A stretch of DNA of 64,000 bases. Source: a virus. The stretch is taken from IMG/VR virus record IMGVR_UViG_3300050015_000481, positions 19,399 through 83,398 of that record. One strand, written 5' to 3'. A program made the translations under genes and the position numbers. This document shows, one piece after another, positions 1-8,600 of the stretch. Under the pieces are notes generated by a model. That model worked only from the letters and a program-made list of their open reading frames with translations. It was not told the DNA's origin and ran no database searches. Within the stretch, counting starts at the first letter, position 1; the number at the start of each line of letters is the position of its first letter.

Positions 1-2
1 AG

Positions 3-122
3 CCAACGTGGAGAATAAAAAAGGAATGGGTAAGTGGGAATGTTAAATTAATGGGTTTTCCGAATGGTGATCAGTCGTATTCATATATTTGGAACAGTGG
101 TGGAACATACACTTATTATTAA
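3..122 (+). CDS. C-terminal fragment of a small phage protein (start outside window)
   Basis: The window opens inside a reading frame that ends with TAA at 120-122 and gives 39 residues. The fragment shares the pattern W-(R/K)-IKK...FPNGDQSYS(Y/F)(I/V)W with the end of the next gene (147-407), so the two are tandem paralogues. No known domain is recognised. The upstream part lies outside the window. Both sit just before a tail-fibre gene, so an accessory tail or host-surface role is possible, but that is only inferred from position. Confidence 0.7.
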   Translation, partial: PTWRIKKEWVSGNVKLMGFPNGDQSYSYIWNSGGTYTYY

Positions 123-146
123 TATTTTTATTTAAAAACTACAACA

Positions 147-407
147 ATGAGCGATTTTAATAATTTTAACGACAGTTATAATGGTCAACCACCAGCAGCA
201 ATTGAGCCGATTATGTTGGTTGATCAATTTTCACCCGGTGAGATATACATTGGAATTTCTGTAAATGGAAATGACGGTGCAGCACCTGTTTGGAAAATAA
301 AAAAGATTCTGCTTGATGGCACTGTGTGGAAATTTCAATTTCCTAACGGTGATCAATCATATTCTTTTGTTTGGGATGACAGAATTAGTGGATATACATA
401 TCAATAA
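147..407 (+). CDS. Small hypothetical protein, tandem paralogue of the preceding gene
   Basis: This is an 86-residue protein of unknown function. It is Asn/Gly/aromatic rich, with no signal peptide or membrane segment. The C-terminal half (about residues 48-80) matches the preceding gene fragment around FPNGDQSYSF, which indicates tandem duplication. The start ATG lies 25 bases after the upstream stop in an A-rich leader. The gene is followed by a clear terminator at 434-464, so the pair ends a transcription unit. Function cannot be assigned from sequence. Confidence 0.75.
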   Translation: MSDFNNFNDSYNGQPPAAIEPIMLVDQFSPGEIYIGISVNGNDGAAPVWKIKKILLDGTVWKFQFPNGDQSYSFVWDDRISGYTYQ

Positions 408-433
408 CCTGCTGTTATTTAAAAGATAATATT

Positions 434-464
434 AAAAAGGATGAATTTATTTTCATCCTTTTTT
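434..464 (+). terminator. Rho-independent terminator
   Basis: Inverted repeat AAGGATGAA / TTCATCCTT with a short T-rich loop, followed by a run of T. It closes the small-paralogue unit before the fibre gene. Confidence 0.85.
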
Positions 465-497
465 GTTTATAACCGATATTTAATTAGCTATTGTTTA

Positions 498-506
498 GTA
501 TTTATT
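498..506 (+). promoter_or_regulatory. GTATTTATW phage promoter motif
   Basis: GTATTTATT ends 14 bases before the ATG of the fibre gene at 521 and just after a terminator. It is one of a family of near-identical sites in the window. No -35 element is apparent. Confidence 0.6.
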
Positions 507-520
507 AAAAATGGTATAAT

Positions 521-1780
521 ATGTCAACATTCGCAATAGATTTAATTACAGGCAAACAGTTTCTATTCAACGAAACTTTTATTAATAGCGGTACTACTGT
601 CTTTTCAGGTATTACTTCAGGAAATAACGGCTTAAGCTGTGGTGCTCCATTTCAACTTAAGCTCGGTGGTACATTAACTTGTTCTACAGTATTAACCAGA
701 GGCGTTGGAAACACTGCAGGTGTTGAATATGGTGGAGATTATTCTGCAAGTTATAGCAGCCGTTCTTTGGTGGATAAGGGGTATGCAGATACCAAATTAA
801 AAATATCTGTATTTACTGGCTACAGTGCCAGCACATTAGTTAACATTAATACCAGAGCATTAAAAACAAGCATTGCAACATACACTGGTACTACAGCAGT
901 AGCAACTTATGTCTTAAAATCAAGTATCAATACTTATACTGGTACGACAGCACCGAATTTATATGTTTGTAAAACTAATTTCAATACATATACTGGTGCA
1001 ACTCATACTTGTATGGACAGACATGCTTATTTAAGCGGTGCAACATTTACAGGTGTAGTTCGTGGTGTAACTCCTGCAATAAATGATAACACCACATGTT
1101 TTGCAACAACAGCATATTACATTGGTCAGGCAGGTACTGCAAATCCACTTATGAATGCTGGTGTTTGTGTGGGTACATCAAATTTATTTGCACGTCAAGA
1201 TCACGTACATCCAAAAGACAGTACAAAATTATCACTGAGTGGTGGTACAATGACAGGTGCATTAGTAATCGATTCAAATCTTACAGTAACTGGTACAACT
1301 ATTCTTCGTGGAACAACTTGTTTAGGAACTCCAGCAGCAGGTAGTATTGTAACAGATAGAACATTATTTTGGAATCCTACTACATGTGCAGTTCATGCAG
1401 TTCATTTAACTGGTGGTAGTGATTCATATTTTTATACAGAAAAAACAACTACTGCAACTATTGCTGCAGGAGTTACAGTAACACCATATTTATCAGGAAC
1501 ACCTTGGACTTTTCTCGCTGGTAGATATGAAATTTATTTTAACGCACAATTTGGTAATAGTGCTGCTGGTGGTACTTGCCTACAATTTTTGTGTGACAAT
1601 ACAATAATTGGTACTCGTTATTTAAATGGTGGACAAACAGGAGGTTGGGTGTCAAGTGCATCATTATCAAGGGACGTTACAATGACAGCAGGTTGTCACT
1701 GTTTAGAAATTAGATTTTCTCGTGATGCAAACACAGCATGTGTAACATATGGTATGATTAGAGCAAAGAGAATTTGTTAA
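521..1780 (+). CDS. Cys-rich tail fibre protein
   Basis: This 419-residue protein is dominated by Thr, Gly, Ser, Ala and short repeats, as in phage fibre shafts. Residues about 118-172 carry three copies of an 18-residue unit beginning TYTG. Residues about 205-250 contain the fibre-type segments FARQDHVHPKDST and LSGGTMTGAL. The last 110 residues look like a globular receptor-binding head, with a GTCLQFLCDN segment and an ending rich in Cys. About 16 cysteines in all is unusual for a virion protein. It likely forms a trimeric adsorption fibre. The start is placed by the promoter motif at 498-506 and the nearby ATG. Confidence 0.75.
   Translation: MSTFAIDLITGKQFLFNETFINSGTTVFSGITSGNNGLSCGAPFQLKLGGTLTCSTVLTRGVGNTAGVEYGGDYSASYSSRSLVDKGYADTKLKISVFTGYSASTLVNINTRALKTSIATYTGTTAVATYVLKSSINTYTGTTAPNLYVCKTNFNTYTGATHTCMDRHAYLSGATFTGVVRGVTPAINDNTTCFATTAYYIGQAGTANPLMNAGVCVGTSNLFARQDHVHPKDSTKLSLSGGTMTGALVIDSNLTVTGTTILRGTTCLGTPAAGSIVTDRTLFWNPTTCAVHAVHLTGGSDSYFYTEKTTTATIAAGVTVTPYLSGTPWTFLAGRYEIYFNAQFGNSAAGGTCLQFLCDNTIIGTRYLNGGQTGGWVSSASLSRDVTMTAGCHCLEIRFSRDANTACVTYGMIRAKRIC
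878..1039 (+). repeat. 54-base tandem repeats inside fibre gene
   Basis: Three in-frame units start at 878, 932 and 986. Each encodes TYTG(T/A)T followed by about 12 variable residues. The DNA copies differ by many synonymous changes, so the repeat is old and kept at protein level. Confidence 0.65.
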
Positions 1781-1784
1781 TATA

Positions 1785-1793
1785 GTATTTATA
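1785..1793 (+). promoter_or_regulatory. GTATTTATW phage promoter motif
   Basis: GTATTTATA lies 13 bases before the ATG at 1807, in the short gap after the fibre gene. Confidence 0.6.
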
Positions 1794-1806
1794 TAAAAAT
1801 ATTATC

Positions 1807-2253
1807 ATGGGTGAGTTTTTTAATACAATTTTTGGAGAATATAGTACAGTTCAATTATTGGGATATTTGTGGTTCTTTGTTATTGGATATATTATTTATT
1901 TTTTAACCGAAGTAAGTGGTAGGGATGTTCATAGCTCACACACACCAATTAAATGGAGTTGGAAATTCTGGTTTTTTGATAACTGGCGCAGATATTTAGC
2001 AACAATTTTATGTACATATATACTTTTTAGATTTTATATTGAAATAAATGGTCATCCGTTCGGTAATTTTGATGCGGTTACATTGGGTCTTCTTGGTGAT
2101 GGAATTGCAGCAACCGCTAAGAGAAGAATTGGTGGAATTGGTGGAGATCGAGATGAATTAATGAGAGAATATCATACAGATGAATTCAGATCAGATCAAA
2201 AACAAATTGTAGATGAAGTTAAAGCTAATAGTAAAGAAGAACAAACAACATAA
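1807..2253 (+). CDS. Small membrane protein, possible holin
   Basis: This 148-residue protein has hydrophobic segments at about residues 14-36 (aromatic-rich, WFFVIGYIIYF) and 60-80 (LATILCTYILFRFYIEI). A third, weaker segment (VTLGLLGDGIAATA) is followed by a charged, soluble C-terminal tail. Size and topology (two or three membrane spans plus a charged tail) fit phage holins, and it sits at the end of a fibre block where lysis genes often lie. No family is recognised and a structural or host-takeover membrane protein is equally possible. It carries its own GTATTTATA motif and is separated by 2 bases from the next gene. Confidence 0.5.
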   Translation: MGEFFNTIFGEYSTVQLLGYLWFFVIGYIIYFLTEVSGRDVHSSHTPIKWSWKFWFFDNWRRYLATILCTYILFRFYIEINGHPFGNFDAVTLGLLGDGIAATAKRRIGGIGGDRDELMREYHTDEFRSDQKQIVDEVKANSKEEQTT

Positions 2254-2255
2254 TT

Positions 2256-2675
2256 ATGAATTATAGTACATTTGATATTAACAATTTTTTTATTAAGAAA
2301 GACAGTACACTTCCCGAATTAGAATATCCACTTGTTCAACAAGTAATGGAAATGTATAATATTACGGAAGATATGCTTGAAAATGTAGCTGTTACATTTT
2401 CTATGATCGATGCTCAAACTGGTTTATATCGCATTGCAAACGTACCCGCAAGTCTTGTTATTAGAAATGACAGACCAGCTTTTCCTGCAGATGAAAAATA
2501 TACCTTCACATATAGATTTACATTAAGAGATACAAAAAAAGCTGGTAGATACAATGCAGAATTTGTCATCGATTTTTTAGGTGAGCAAATTGGTTGCGGA
2601 AAAATTAAATTACCTGTAAATGGTTATATCAATGTATTAATAAGTGATTCAATTACTAAAACCACTGTCGTCTAA
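2256..2675 (+). CDS. Hypothetical protein with beta-rich composition
   Basis: This 139-residue protein has alternating hydrophobic/polar stretches that suggest a beta-sandwich. It is co-transcribed with the membrane protein 2 bases upstream. The N-terminus resembles phage baseplate-associated Ig-like proteins in style only. The segment YTFTYRFTLRD followed by AEFVIDFLGEQIG would form adjacent strands. The stop overlaps the end of the convergent homing endonuclease gene by 4 bases. Function unknown. Confidence 0.65.
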   Translation: MNYSTFDINNFFIKKDSTLPELEYPLVQQVMEMYNITEDMLENVAVTFSMIDAQTGLYRIANVPASLVIRNDRPAFPADEKYTFTYRFTLRDTKKAGRYNAEFVIDFLGEQIGCGKIKLPVNGYINVLISDSITKTTVV

Positions 2676-3415
2676 CCAATTAACATATGTGAACATATTG
2701 TATCAAGCCAATTCTTTTTAAATGCAGCAGAATAAGCACTAACTGATTTTTTTTGAAATTCATATCTTGTATTATACTTAAGTGCTTCGGTTTGACATTT
2801 TTCAATACTCCAATAACCAGTAGGTTTTTGAGTTTTAATCATGTGTGTTGTAATTATATCAAGCCAATTATTTTTTAGTGCCGAATTATATGCAGAACCA
2901 GAGGTTTTTTCAAATTTATATTTCGTATTGTATTTTAATGCTTCTTCTTTACATTTTTCAAAAGTCCAATATATCTTATTTCCACCTAAAGCACCAGTTT
3001 TTGCTTTATTTAAAAGTTTCCATCCATTTGTTTTATAATTATTATACCAATAATTTTCTAATATTTTTGCTTCATCAATATCGACAAATTCATTAACTAA
3101 TATTTTATGCGTTGGTATTATGTTAGTTTTTAAAATGTGTTTATAAACAGGACTTTTAATATCGGTTATATGTTCCCAATTTCTTTTTATAATATTATAT
3201 GTTAAACCAACATATACATAATTATCTGAAAATTCATATGAATATATTAATTTTTTATGTTGATTACCCAAAGGTATCATATGTGTACATATTTCATTTA
3301 AAAAATTTTTTCTTCTTGCTGTTTGATATGCTGAACTTGATTGATTTTTAAAATCAATTTTCGTTATATATTTTAATGCTTCTTTTTTGCATGTTTCAAA
3401 ATTCCATTTATTCAT
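2672..3415 (-). CDS. GIY-YIG homing endonuclease with triplicated DNA-binding repeats
   Basis: This 247-residue protein is one of only two minus-strand genes in the window. The central part (about residues 57-135) is a GIY-YIG nuclease core: IYSYEF, then YVYVGLT and the catalytic-type Arg in IIKRNWEH. Flanking it are three copies of a ~43-residue module of the form W-(N/T/S)-x-E-x-C-...-EALKY-...-AY-...-(I/C)-x-H-M: one N-terminal and two C-terminal. These are likely sequence-reading modules. The gene sits between two plus-strand units, overlaps the upstream gene end by 4 bases and carries its own GTATTTATA motif upstream, so it is a free-standing mobile gene. Confidence 0.85.
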   Translation of the reverse strand: MNKWNFETCKKEALKYITKIDFKNQSSSAYQTARRKNFLNEICTHMIPLGNQHKKLIYSYEFSDNYVYVGLTYNIIKRNWEHITDIKSPVYKHILKTNIIPTHKILVNEFVDIDEAKILENYWYNNYKTNGWKLLNKAKTGALGGNKIYWTFEKCKEEALKYNTKYKFEKTSGSAYNSALKNNWLDIITTHMIKTQKPTGYWSIEKCQTEALKYNTRYEFQKKSVSAYSAAFKKNWLDTICSHMLIG

Positions 3416-3431
3416 AGCAGATACAATTTAT

Positions 3432-3440
3432 TATAAATAC
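3432..3440 (-). promoter_or_regulatory. GTATTTATW motif in minus orientation
   Basis: Read on the minus strand this is GTATTTATA, 16 bases before the start of the GIY-YIG gene. The flip in orientation together with the gene is strong support that the motif is directional. Confidence 0.6.
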
Positions 3441-3461
3441 AGGGATATGTTTTAATAATCG

Positions 3462-3492
3462 TTGCAATTGAATTATTTATTATATATATTTG
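3462..3492 (+). promoter_or_regulatory. Bacteroidota-type promoter TTG-N20-TATATTTG
   Basis: TTG at 3462-3464 is followed after exactly 20 bases by TATATTTG at 3485-3492. This matches the known Bacteroidota primary-sigma consensus (TTTG or TTG, about 20 bases, TAnnTTTG). It lies 18 bases before the helicase start. Confidence 0.7.
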
Positions 3493-3510
3493 TAAAAATT
3501 TTAAAATTTT

Positions 3511-5304
3511 ATGTCAGAACCAGTTTTTATTGTTCATTGTTTAAGAGTTCGCAAGACATCCTTATATCAGTTAAGATTTCCAATTAACGACCAACTTACT
3601 AATAGAATCAAAGAATTGCCACACGCTTCAAGAAGATGGGTTGCATTAGAATATGCATGGGAAGTTAATAGTGCAGGACTGCTCAGTTTAATTAAAAGAT
3701 ACAAAGGCTCAAATAAAATTCATTTTGATTTTGGTAATGACGAAAGTAAAAAAATTTTTATTAATCAAATTAAAAAGGTTGAAGCTGCCGAAGAAGAAAA
3801 ACGTAAATTTATAGCCGATCTTAATATTAAAAAGGAGCATTGGGTTAAATATAAACAGGAGTTAGAAGCAACATACGAGAAGTATAGCGATCAGTTACAT
3901 GCATTGTTAAAACCAGAGATAAAACTTTATCCTCACCAAATTCAAGCAGCCTTATTTGCAAATGCTACACGTAATACGCTGATCTCTCACGAGATGGGAC
4001 TCGGAAAAACTGCCGTTTCCATACTTTATGTTGAAATGAATAAATTTGAAAAAGTAATTGTAGTTACTCCTAATTCATTAAAATTTAACTACTATAATGA
4101 AATTGAAAAATTTACAAATAGTAATGCACACATTATTGGTTGGAGAAAAAATAAATGTGGTATTCAGGATGCTAAGTATGTGATTGTTAATTATGATTTC
4201 TTTAATCCAAGTAGTAAAGATAAGTTTTTAAAGAAGTGGCAAAAACTAAAGATTGAAGAAATTGATGCAGTTATTTGTGACGAAAGCCAGAAGTTAAAAA
4301 ATACAAAAGCAAACACATATAAAAATTTCAACAGAACATTCAATAAACTTTTATTTAAAAGTGGTAAAATCAGCAAGATTTTCCTCTCTGGTACTCCTGC
4401 ACCGAATAGAGCATATGAACTTTATACTGTCCTGAACCAGATATCTCCTGCAGATTTTGCAACAAAAGAATATTTTTATGAATATTATTGTGGTATGATT
4501 TATGACCATGATAGTGGTTGGGGTTATGTTACAAATAGTGCAGAAGCAAAACTTGAAGAACTTTATCATAAAGCAGCACCATATACTCACAGAAAACGTA
4601 AATTCGAAGTATTGACCGATCTTCCTGATAAAATTTATCAGAAGATTATGTTTGAAATGGATGATGACGAATATGCAGTTTATGATGAAATTGAAGAAGG
4701 TGTTGCAAATGAATTTGTTGCACATCCAAATGGAAATCCGTTGACAACGATGTTGCGATTAAGACAATACACAGCTTCATTAAAGATTAAGCATGTTATT
4801 GAATTGGTTGAAAATATTCTTGAAACAGGCGAAAAGGTTGTAATTGTTGATTATTTTAAAGATGCATTATATGAATTGAAAGAAAAACTTGGTGATGTTG
4901 CTGCACTTCATACTGGCGATCAAAAGGATGATGAAAGAGCAGAGATTGTAAAGAAATTTCAAGACCCAAATAGTGATTTAAAAGTATTTTTAGGTACAGT
5001 ACAGACATGTGGATACGGATTAACCCTTACAGCAGCCAGCAAATTGTTTTTTCTGACACTTCCTTATTCGGTAGGTGAATATGATCAGGTAAGTGACAGA
5101 CTTCATAGGATTGGTCAAAAAGCAGTTGTAAACATATATCCTTTGATGTTCAGGGATACTATTGATGATTATGTATTTAGTTCAATTGAAAATAAAAGAA
5201 AAGAAATCGTGAAAGTGATTGATAATGAAGATTACAAATCTGATGTCAGCGAATCAGTGCTGAGTGAGGTTATTGCTAAAATTAAAGAAAAACATGGGAA
5301 GTGA
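3511..5304 (+). CDS. SNF2-family DNA helicase/translocase
   Basis: This 597-residue superfamily 2 ATPase is related to SNF2/SMARCAL1. Walker A is MGLGKT near residues 162-167, the DEAH-type Walker B is DESQ at about 257-260, and motif III is LSGTPAP at about 294. The second RecA lobe ends in the SNF2 signature DRLHRIGQK near residue 530. The N-terminal 130 residues are a charged region without a clear domain. It probably remodels or anneals forked DNA during replication or recombination. It leads an operon with a small protein and the DNA polymerase, driven by the host-type promoter just upstream. Its last 11 bases overlap the next gene. Confidence 0.9.
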   Translation: MSEPVFIVHCLRVRKTSLYQLRFPINDQLTNRIKELPHASRRWVALEYAWEVNSAGLLSLIKRYKGSNKIHFDFGNDESKKIFINQIKKVEAAEEEKRKFIADLNIKKEHWVKYKQELEATYEKYSDQLHALLKPEIKLYPHQIQAALFANATRNTLISHEMGLGKTAVSILYVEMNKFEKVIVVTPNSLKFNYYNEIEKFTNSNAHIIGWRKNKCGIQDAKYVIVNYDFFNPSSKDKFLKKWQKLKIEEIDAVICDESQKLKNTKANTYKNFNRTFNKLLFKSGKISKIFLSGTPAPNRAYELYTVLNQISPADFATKEYFYEYYCGMIYDHDSGWGYVTNSAEAKLEELYHKAAPYTHRKRKFEVLTDLPDKIYQKIMFEMDDDEYAVYDEIEEGVANEFVAHPNGNPLTTMLRLRQYTASLKIKHVIELVENILETGEKVVIVDYFKDALYELKEKLGDVAALHTGDQKDDERAEIVKKFQDPNSDLKVFLGTVQTCGYGLTLTAASKLFFLTLPYSVGEYDQVSDRLHRIGQKAVVNIYPLMFRDTIDDYVFSSIENKRKEIVKVIDNEDYKSDVSESVLSEVIAKIKEKHGK

Positions 5305-5665
5305 GTATATTTACGGGAGAAATCCGTTTAGAGATTTTTTGCTTGAGTCAATTATGACTGATGTTGATATATCAACAAAAGAAGCAAAAAGGGATATTGA
5401 TAGTGCATTTAAATATATTTTAGGAAACATTTTGATTAATCGTGACGAGGTAGTATATTTGGATTTTGAAATAAAGAAAAATGAAGAGCATTATAAACTT
5501 CACGGAAAGAATTCAATAAGTGCCTTATGGTTAAGTGGATTTTTCCCAAGTGATGCTACATTGATTGTAAAAAGTACAACATTTTTAATTGGAAACAGAA
5601 AATATGTTTTCAATAAAGAAACAAATGAGTTAACATATACAGTGGTTTATGAGCAAAATGAATAA
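5294..5665 (+). CDS. Hypothetical protein between helicase and polymerase
   Basis: This is a protein of about 123 residues of unknown family. The ATG at 5294 is preferred over an upstream GTG at 5264 because it follows an A-rich leader and gives a normal 11-base overlap with the helicase end. It ends inside the first codons of the polymerase gene (overlap 17 bases), so translation is coupled to both neighbours. It has no membrane segment and is of mixed alpha/beta composition. Its position implies a role with the replication fork, but no motif shows this. Confidence 0.65.
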   Translation: MGSEYIYGRNPFRDFLLESIMTDVDISTKEAKRDIDSAFKYILGNILINRDEVVYLDFEIKKNEEHYKLHGKNSISALWLSGFFPSDATLIVKSTTFLIGNRKYVFNKETNELTYTVVYEQNE

Positions 5666-8600
5666 GTTACAGGTTTTAGCTGAAATCAAAGGATTTCTTG
5701 AAGGCTATAATAATGACCTCAAGTATCTTGTAAATGTCGAGACCGACCCGACAACAAATATTGCCGATTGTATTATACACGAACCTAATAAGGAAAAGAA
5801 AATCGTTAAAATGCGATACGAACCTTTCGTGTATGTTAAGGACTTGGAAAAACTTGGTCGTACATTGTATGAAGGCTATTCTCAAGAATATATTGAAAGT
5901 AAAAAAATAAAATACGGAATAACAATTACCAAATTAAAAACTGGTAATCAAAAAAGACTCGTTGATGGTTATTGTTATAAAGTAACAAGTAGTAAATCAA
6001 ATAATGCCATTATTAATTATTTTAAAGATGGTGGTATCGACACATTCTTAAAAGTTGTTGATGCTGATGGTAATATAGTTAAGGATAAAAAAACTGGTAA
6101 ACCGAAGTATGTTAATCGTGAATTATTTCAGTCACCAAGCACAACAGAACAATTCTTTATTTCAACACAATCAAGGCTTTATAAGGGTTTTGAAGAATAC
6201 AAACAAGTACATAAACTGACCTTTGACTGTGAAACAACTGGTTTGCGTTATGCAATGGCAAGATTATTTGCTATTGGTGTAAGAGATAACAGAGGTTTTG
6301 AAACAATTCTGGAAGTCGAGAAGATTAACGATAATGATGCTGAGATTAAGTTAATCCAGATGTTTTTTAATCTTATACATGAATTAAAACCAGCAGTAAT
6401 TGCAGGATTCAACTCAGAAATGTTTGACTTTGAATTTATTCTTGGTAGAGCAAAATTATTGGGAATGGATTTAACTCTGCTTCCAACAGGACTTAAAGCT
6501 GATGTATCATTAAAAAGAAGACCAAACACCAGTGTAAAATACGGTAATACTGCCGACAAATACACCGCAACTCAAATGTGGGGTTATTCTGTTATTGACA
6601 TTCTGCATGCTGTAAGACGAACTGCTGCAGTTAATAGCGAGATAAAAGAAAACAAGTTAAAGTATATTGCAAAACTTGAAAAGATCGCCAAACCCAACAG
6701 AACATATATTGCAGGGGAAGACAATCAAATCGGTAGGTTTTACAGTGAGAATAAAGTATTTGTTATTGATGAAAATAATAATTACTGTCAAATACCCAAT
6801 GAATATCAGGAAGTAGCAAAGAATCTCTATAAATTACAAGCAAATCGTGCTAAATTAACTGATGATGAATATAAAGCATACAGGACTACATATTTAACTG
6901 GTTCTGAAAAGTTTATTAAGTGGTTCAGAGAAGAAGCATTAGTGAAAAAAATGAACAAGTTCATTGGTGGTAAAACACTTTTGAGACAATATCTTCTTGA
7001 TGACCTTTGGGAAACTGAACAGGTTGATGAACTTTACAATCAATCATCATTCATGTTAGCGAAGATAGTACCAACGACTTATCAGAGGATTTGTACAATG
7101 GGAACTGCTGCTATTTGGAATTTACTTATGACTGCTTGGAGTTATGAAAATGATATTGCCATACCCCATTGTGATGTCAACATGAAATTCTCTGGTGGTC
7201 TGGCAAGATGTTATAAATCTGGCTTTTCAAAGCGTATAATTAAGATTGACTATGCCAGTCTTTACCCAATGCTTCAATTAACATGGGACATCTTTCCAAT
7301 ATTTGATATCACTGGTGTTATGAAGAAAATTTTGTTGTATTTAACAACAACTCGTAATATCTATAAGAAATTAGCAAACATTACTGACCTGAATACTGAA
7401 GAGGTTGACTTATTAAGACAAATCGACCCTGAAATGTACGTGAAGTATGTACAAAAGGCATTTACACCTGAAGACATTGCAATGTTCAAGATTAAACAGT
7501 TGCCTATAAAGATTTTGAACAACTCATTATTTGGTGCTTTGGGTTCAGGTATATCGTTCAACTGGTCAGATAACGTTTGTGCTGCACGTATCACCTGCTG
7601 TGGACGTATTGAGTTACGTCATGCTATTAATTGGTTTAGTAAATATAAGTGTGTGGCATTACTTGCCGTAACTGATGGTATAAACTTTCAATATCCTGAA
7701 ACCACAAATATCGGATTTAATGATAGTGGTGAAGTACCTGTGGGTGTTGATACTCCAATTGAGCAAGCATGGCAATATGGTGGAAAGACTGGTATAAATG
7801 CACTTATTTTAAAGTTCAATAAAGAAGAAATGCGTGCTCCTTATATGTCGGTTGATAATGACGGTGAATCAATTAGTTGTTTGAACCTTTCAAGAATAAA
7901 CTATGCTACACTTGCATTGGCTAAAGATAAGAAGAGTGGTGAAATGAAAGAGAAAATCAAATTAACTGGTAACACAATCAAATCGAAGGTCATGCCCGGG
8001 TACATACAGGAATTTATTGATAAAGGTTTGGAATTAATTCTTCACGATAAAGGTAAAGAATTTGTAGATTATTATAACGAATATGCTAAATTATTATATT
8101 ATCGACAGATTCCCTTGAGAAAAATTGCAAGTAAGAGCAGGATAAAATCAACCATTAATCAATACAAAAAAAGAGGCAATGATAAGAATGGTAGAGCAAA
8201 AGGAAAACAAGCTCACATGGAACTTCTGATAGCTAAAAGAAATAAAATTGCTGAAGAAGTATTTCAAAAGTACAAAGGCAGTTTATTATTTGTTAAGGCT
8301 GAAGAAAAACTGACCATTGAGGATAAGTTAAAACTCGTTAATGACTATATGCCACCAGAACCTGAACTTGATAGTGTTGTTTATTTTGTAAACACTGGAA
8401 CTAAAATATCTGATAGTAATTCAGGTATTATGAAAGACAAGGTTACTGGCGAAGAAAAATTCTGTGCTGCAATTATTACTGCCGATGATATGTTGGAGAA
8501 TCCCGATATGAAGGGTGAATATAATATTGCTAAGTATTTGAATGCTTTTAATAAAAGGGTTAAATCATTACTGGTCGGCTTCGAACCTGAAGTAAGCAAA

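Noticed and set aside
1096-1344. Alternative-frame protein inside the fibre gene
   Set aside because: It is wholly within the fibre coding sequence and is Tyr/Trp/Asn/Ser-rich nonsense-like sequence without leader or motif.
3432-3440. Reading the motif as T4-type TATAAATA on the opposite strand
   Set aside because: The reverse complement of GTATTTATA contains TATAAATA, but in that orientation nearly all sites would transcribe away from the adjacent gene into upstream genes. Gene-oriented placement at both strands favours the GTATTTATA reading.
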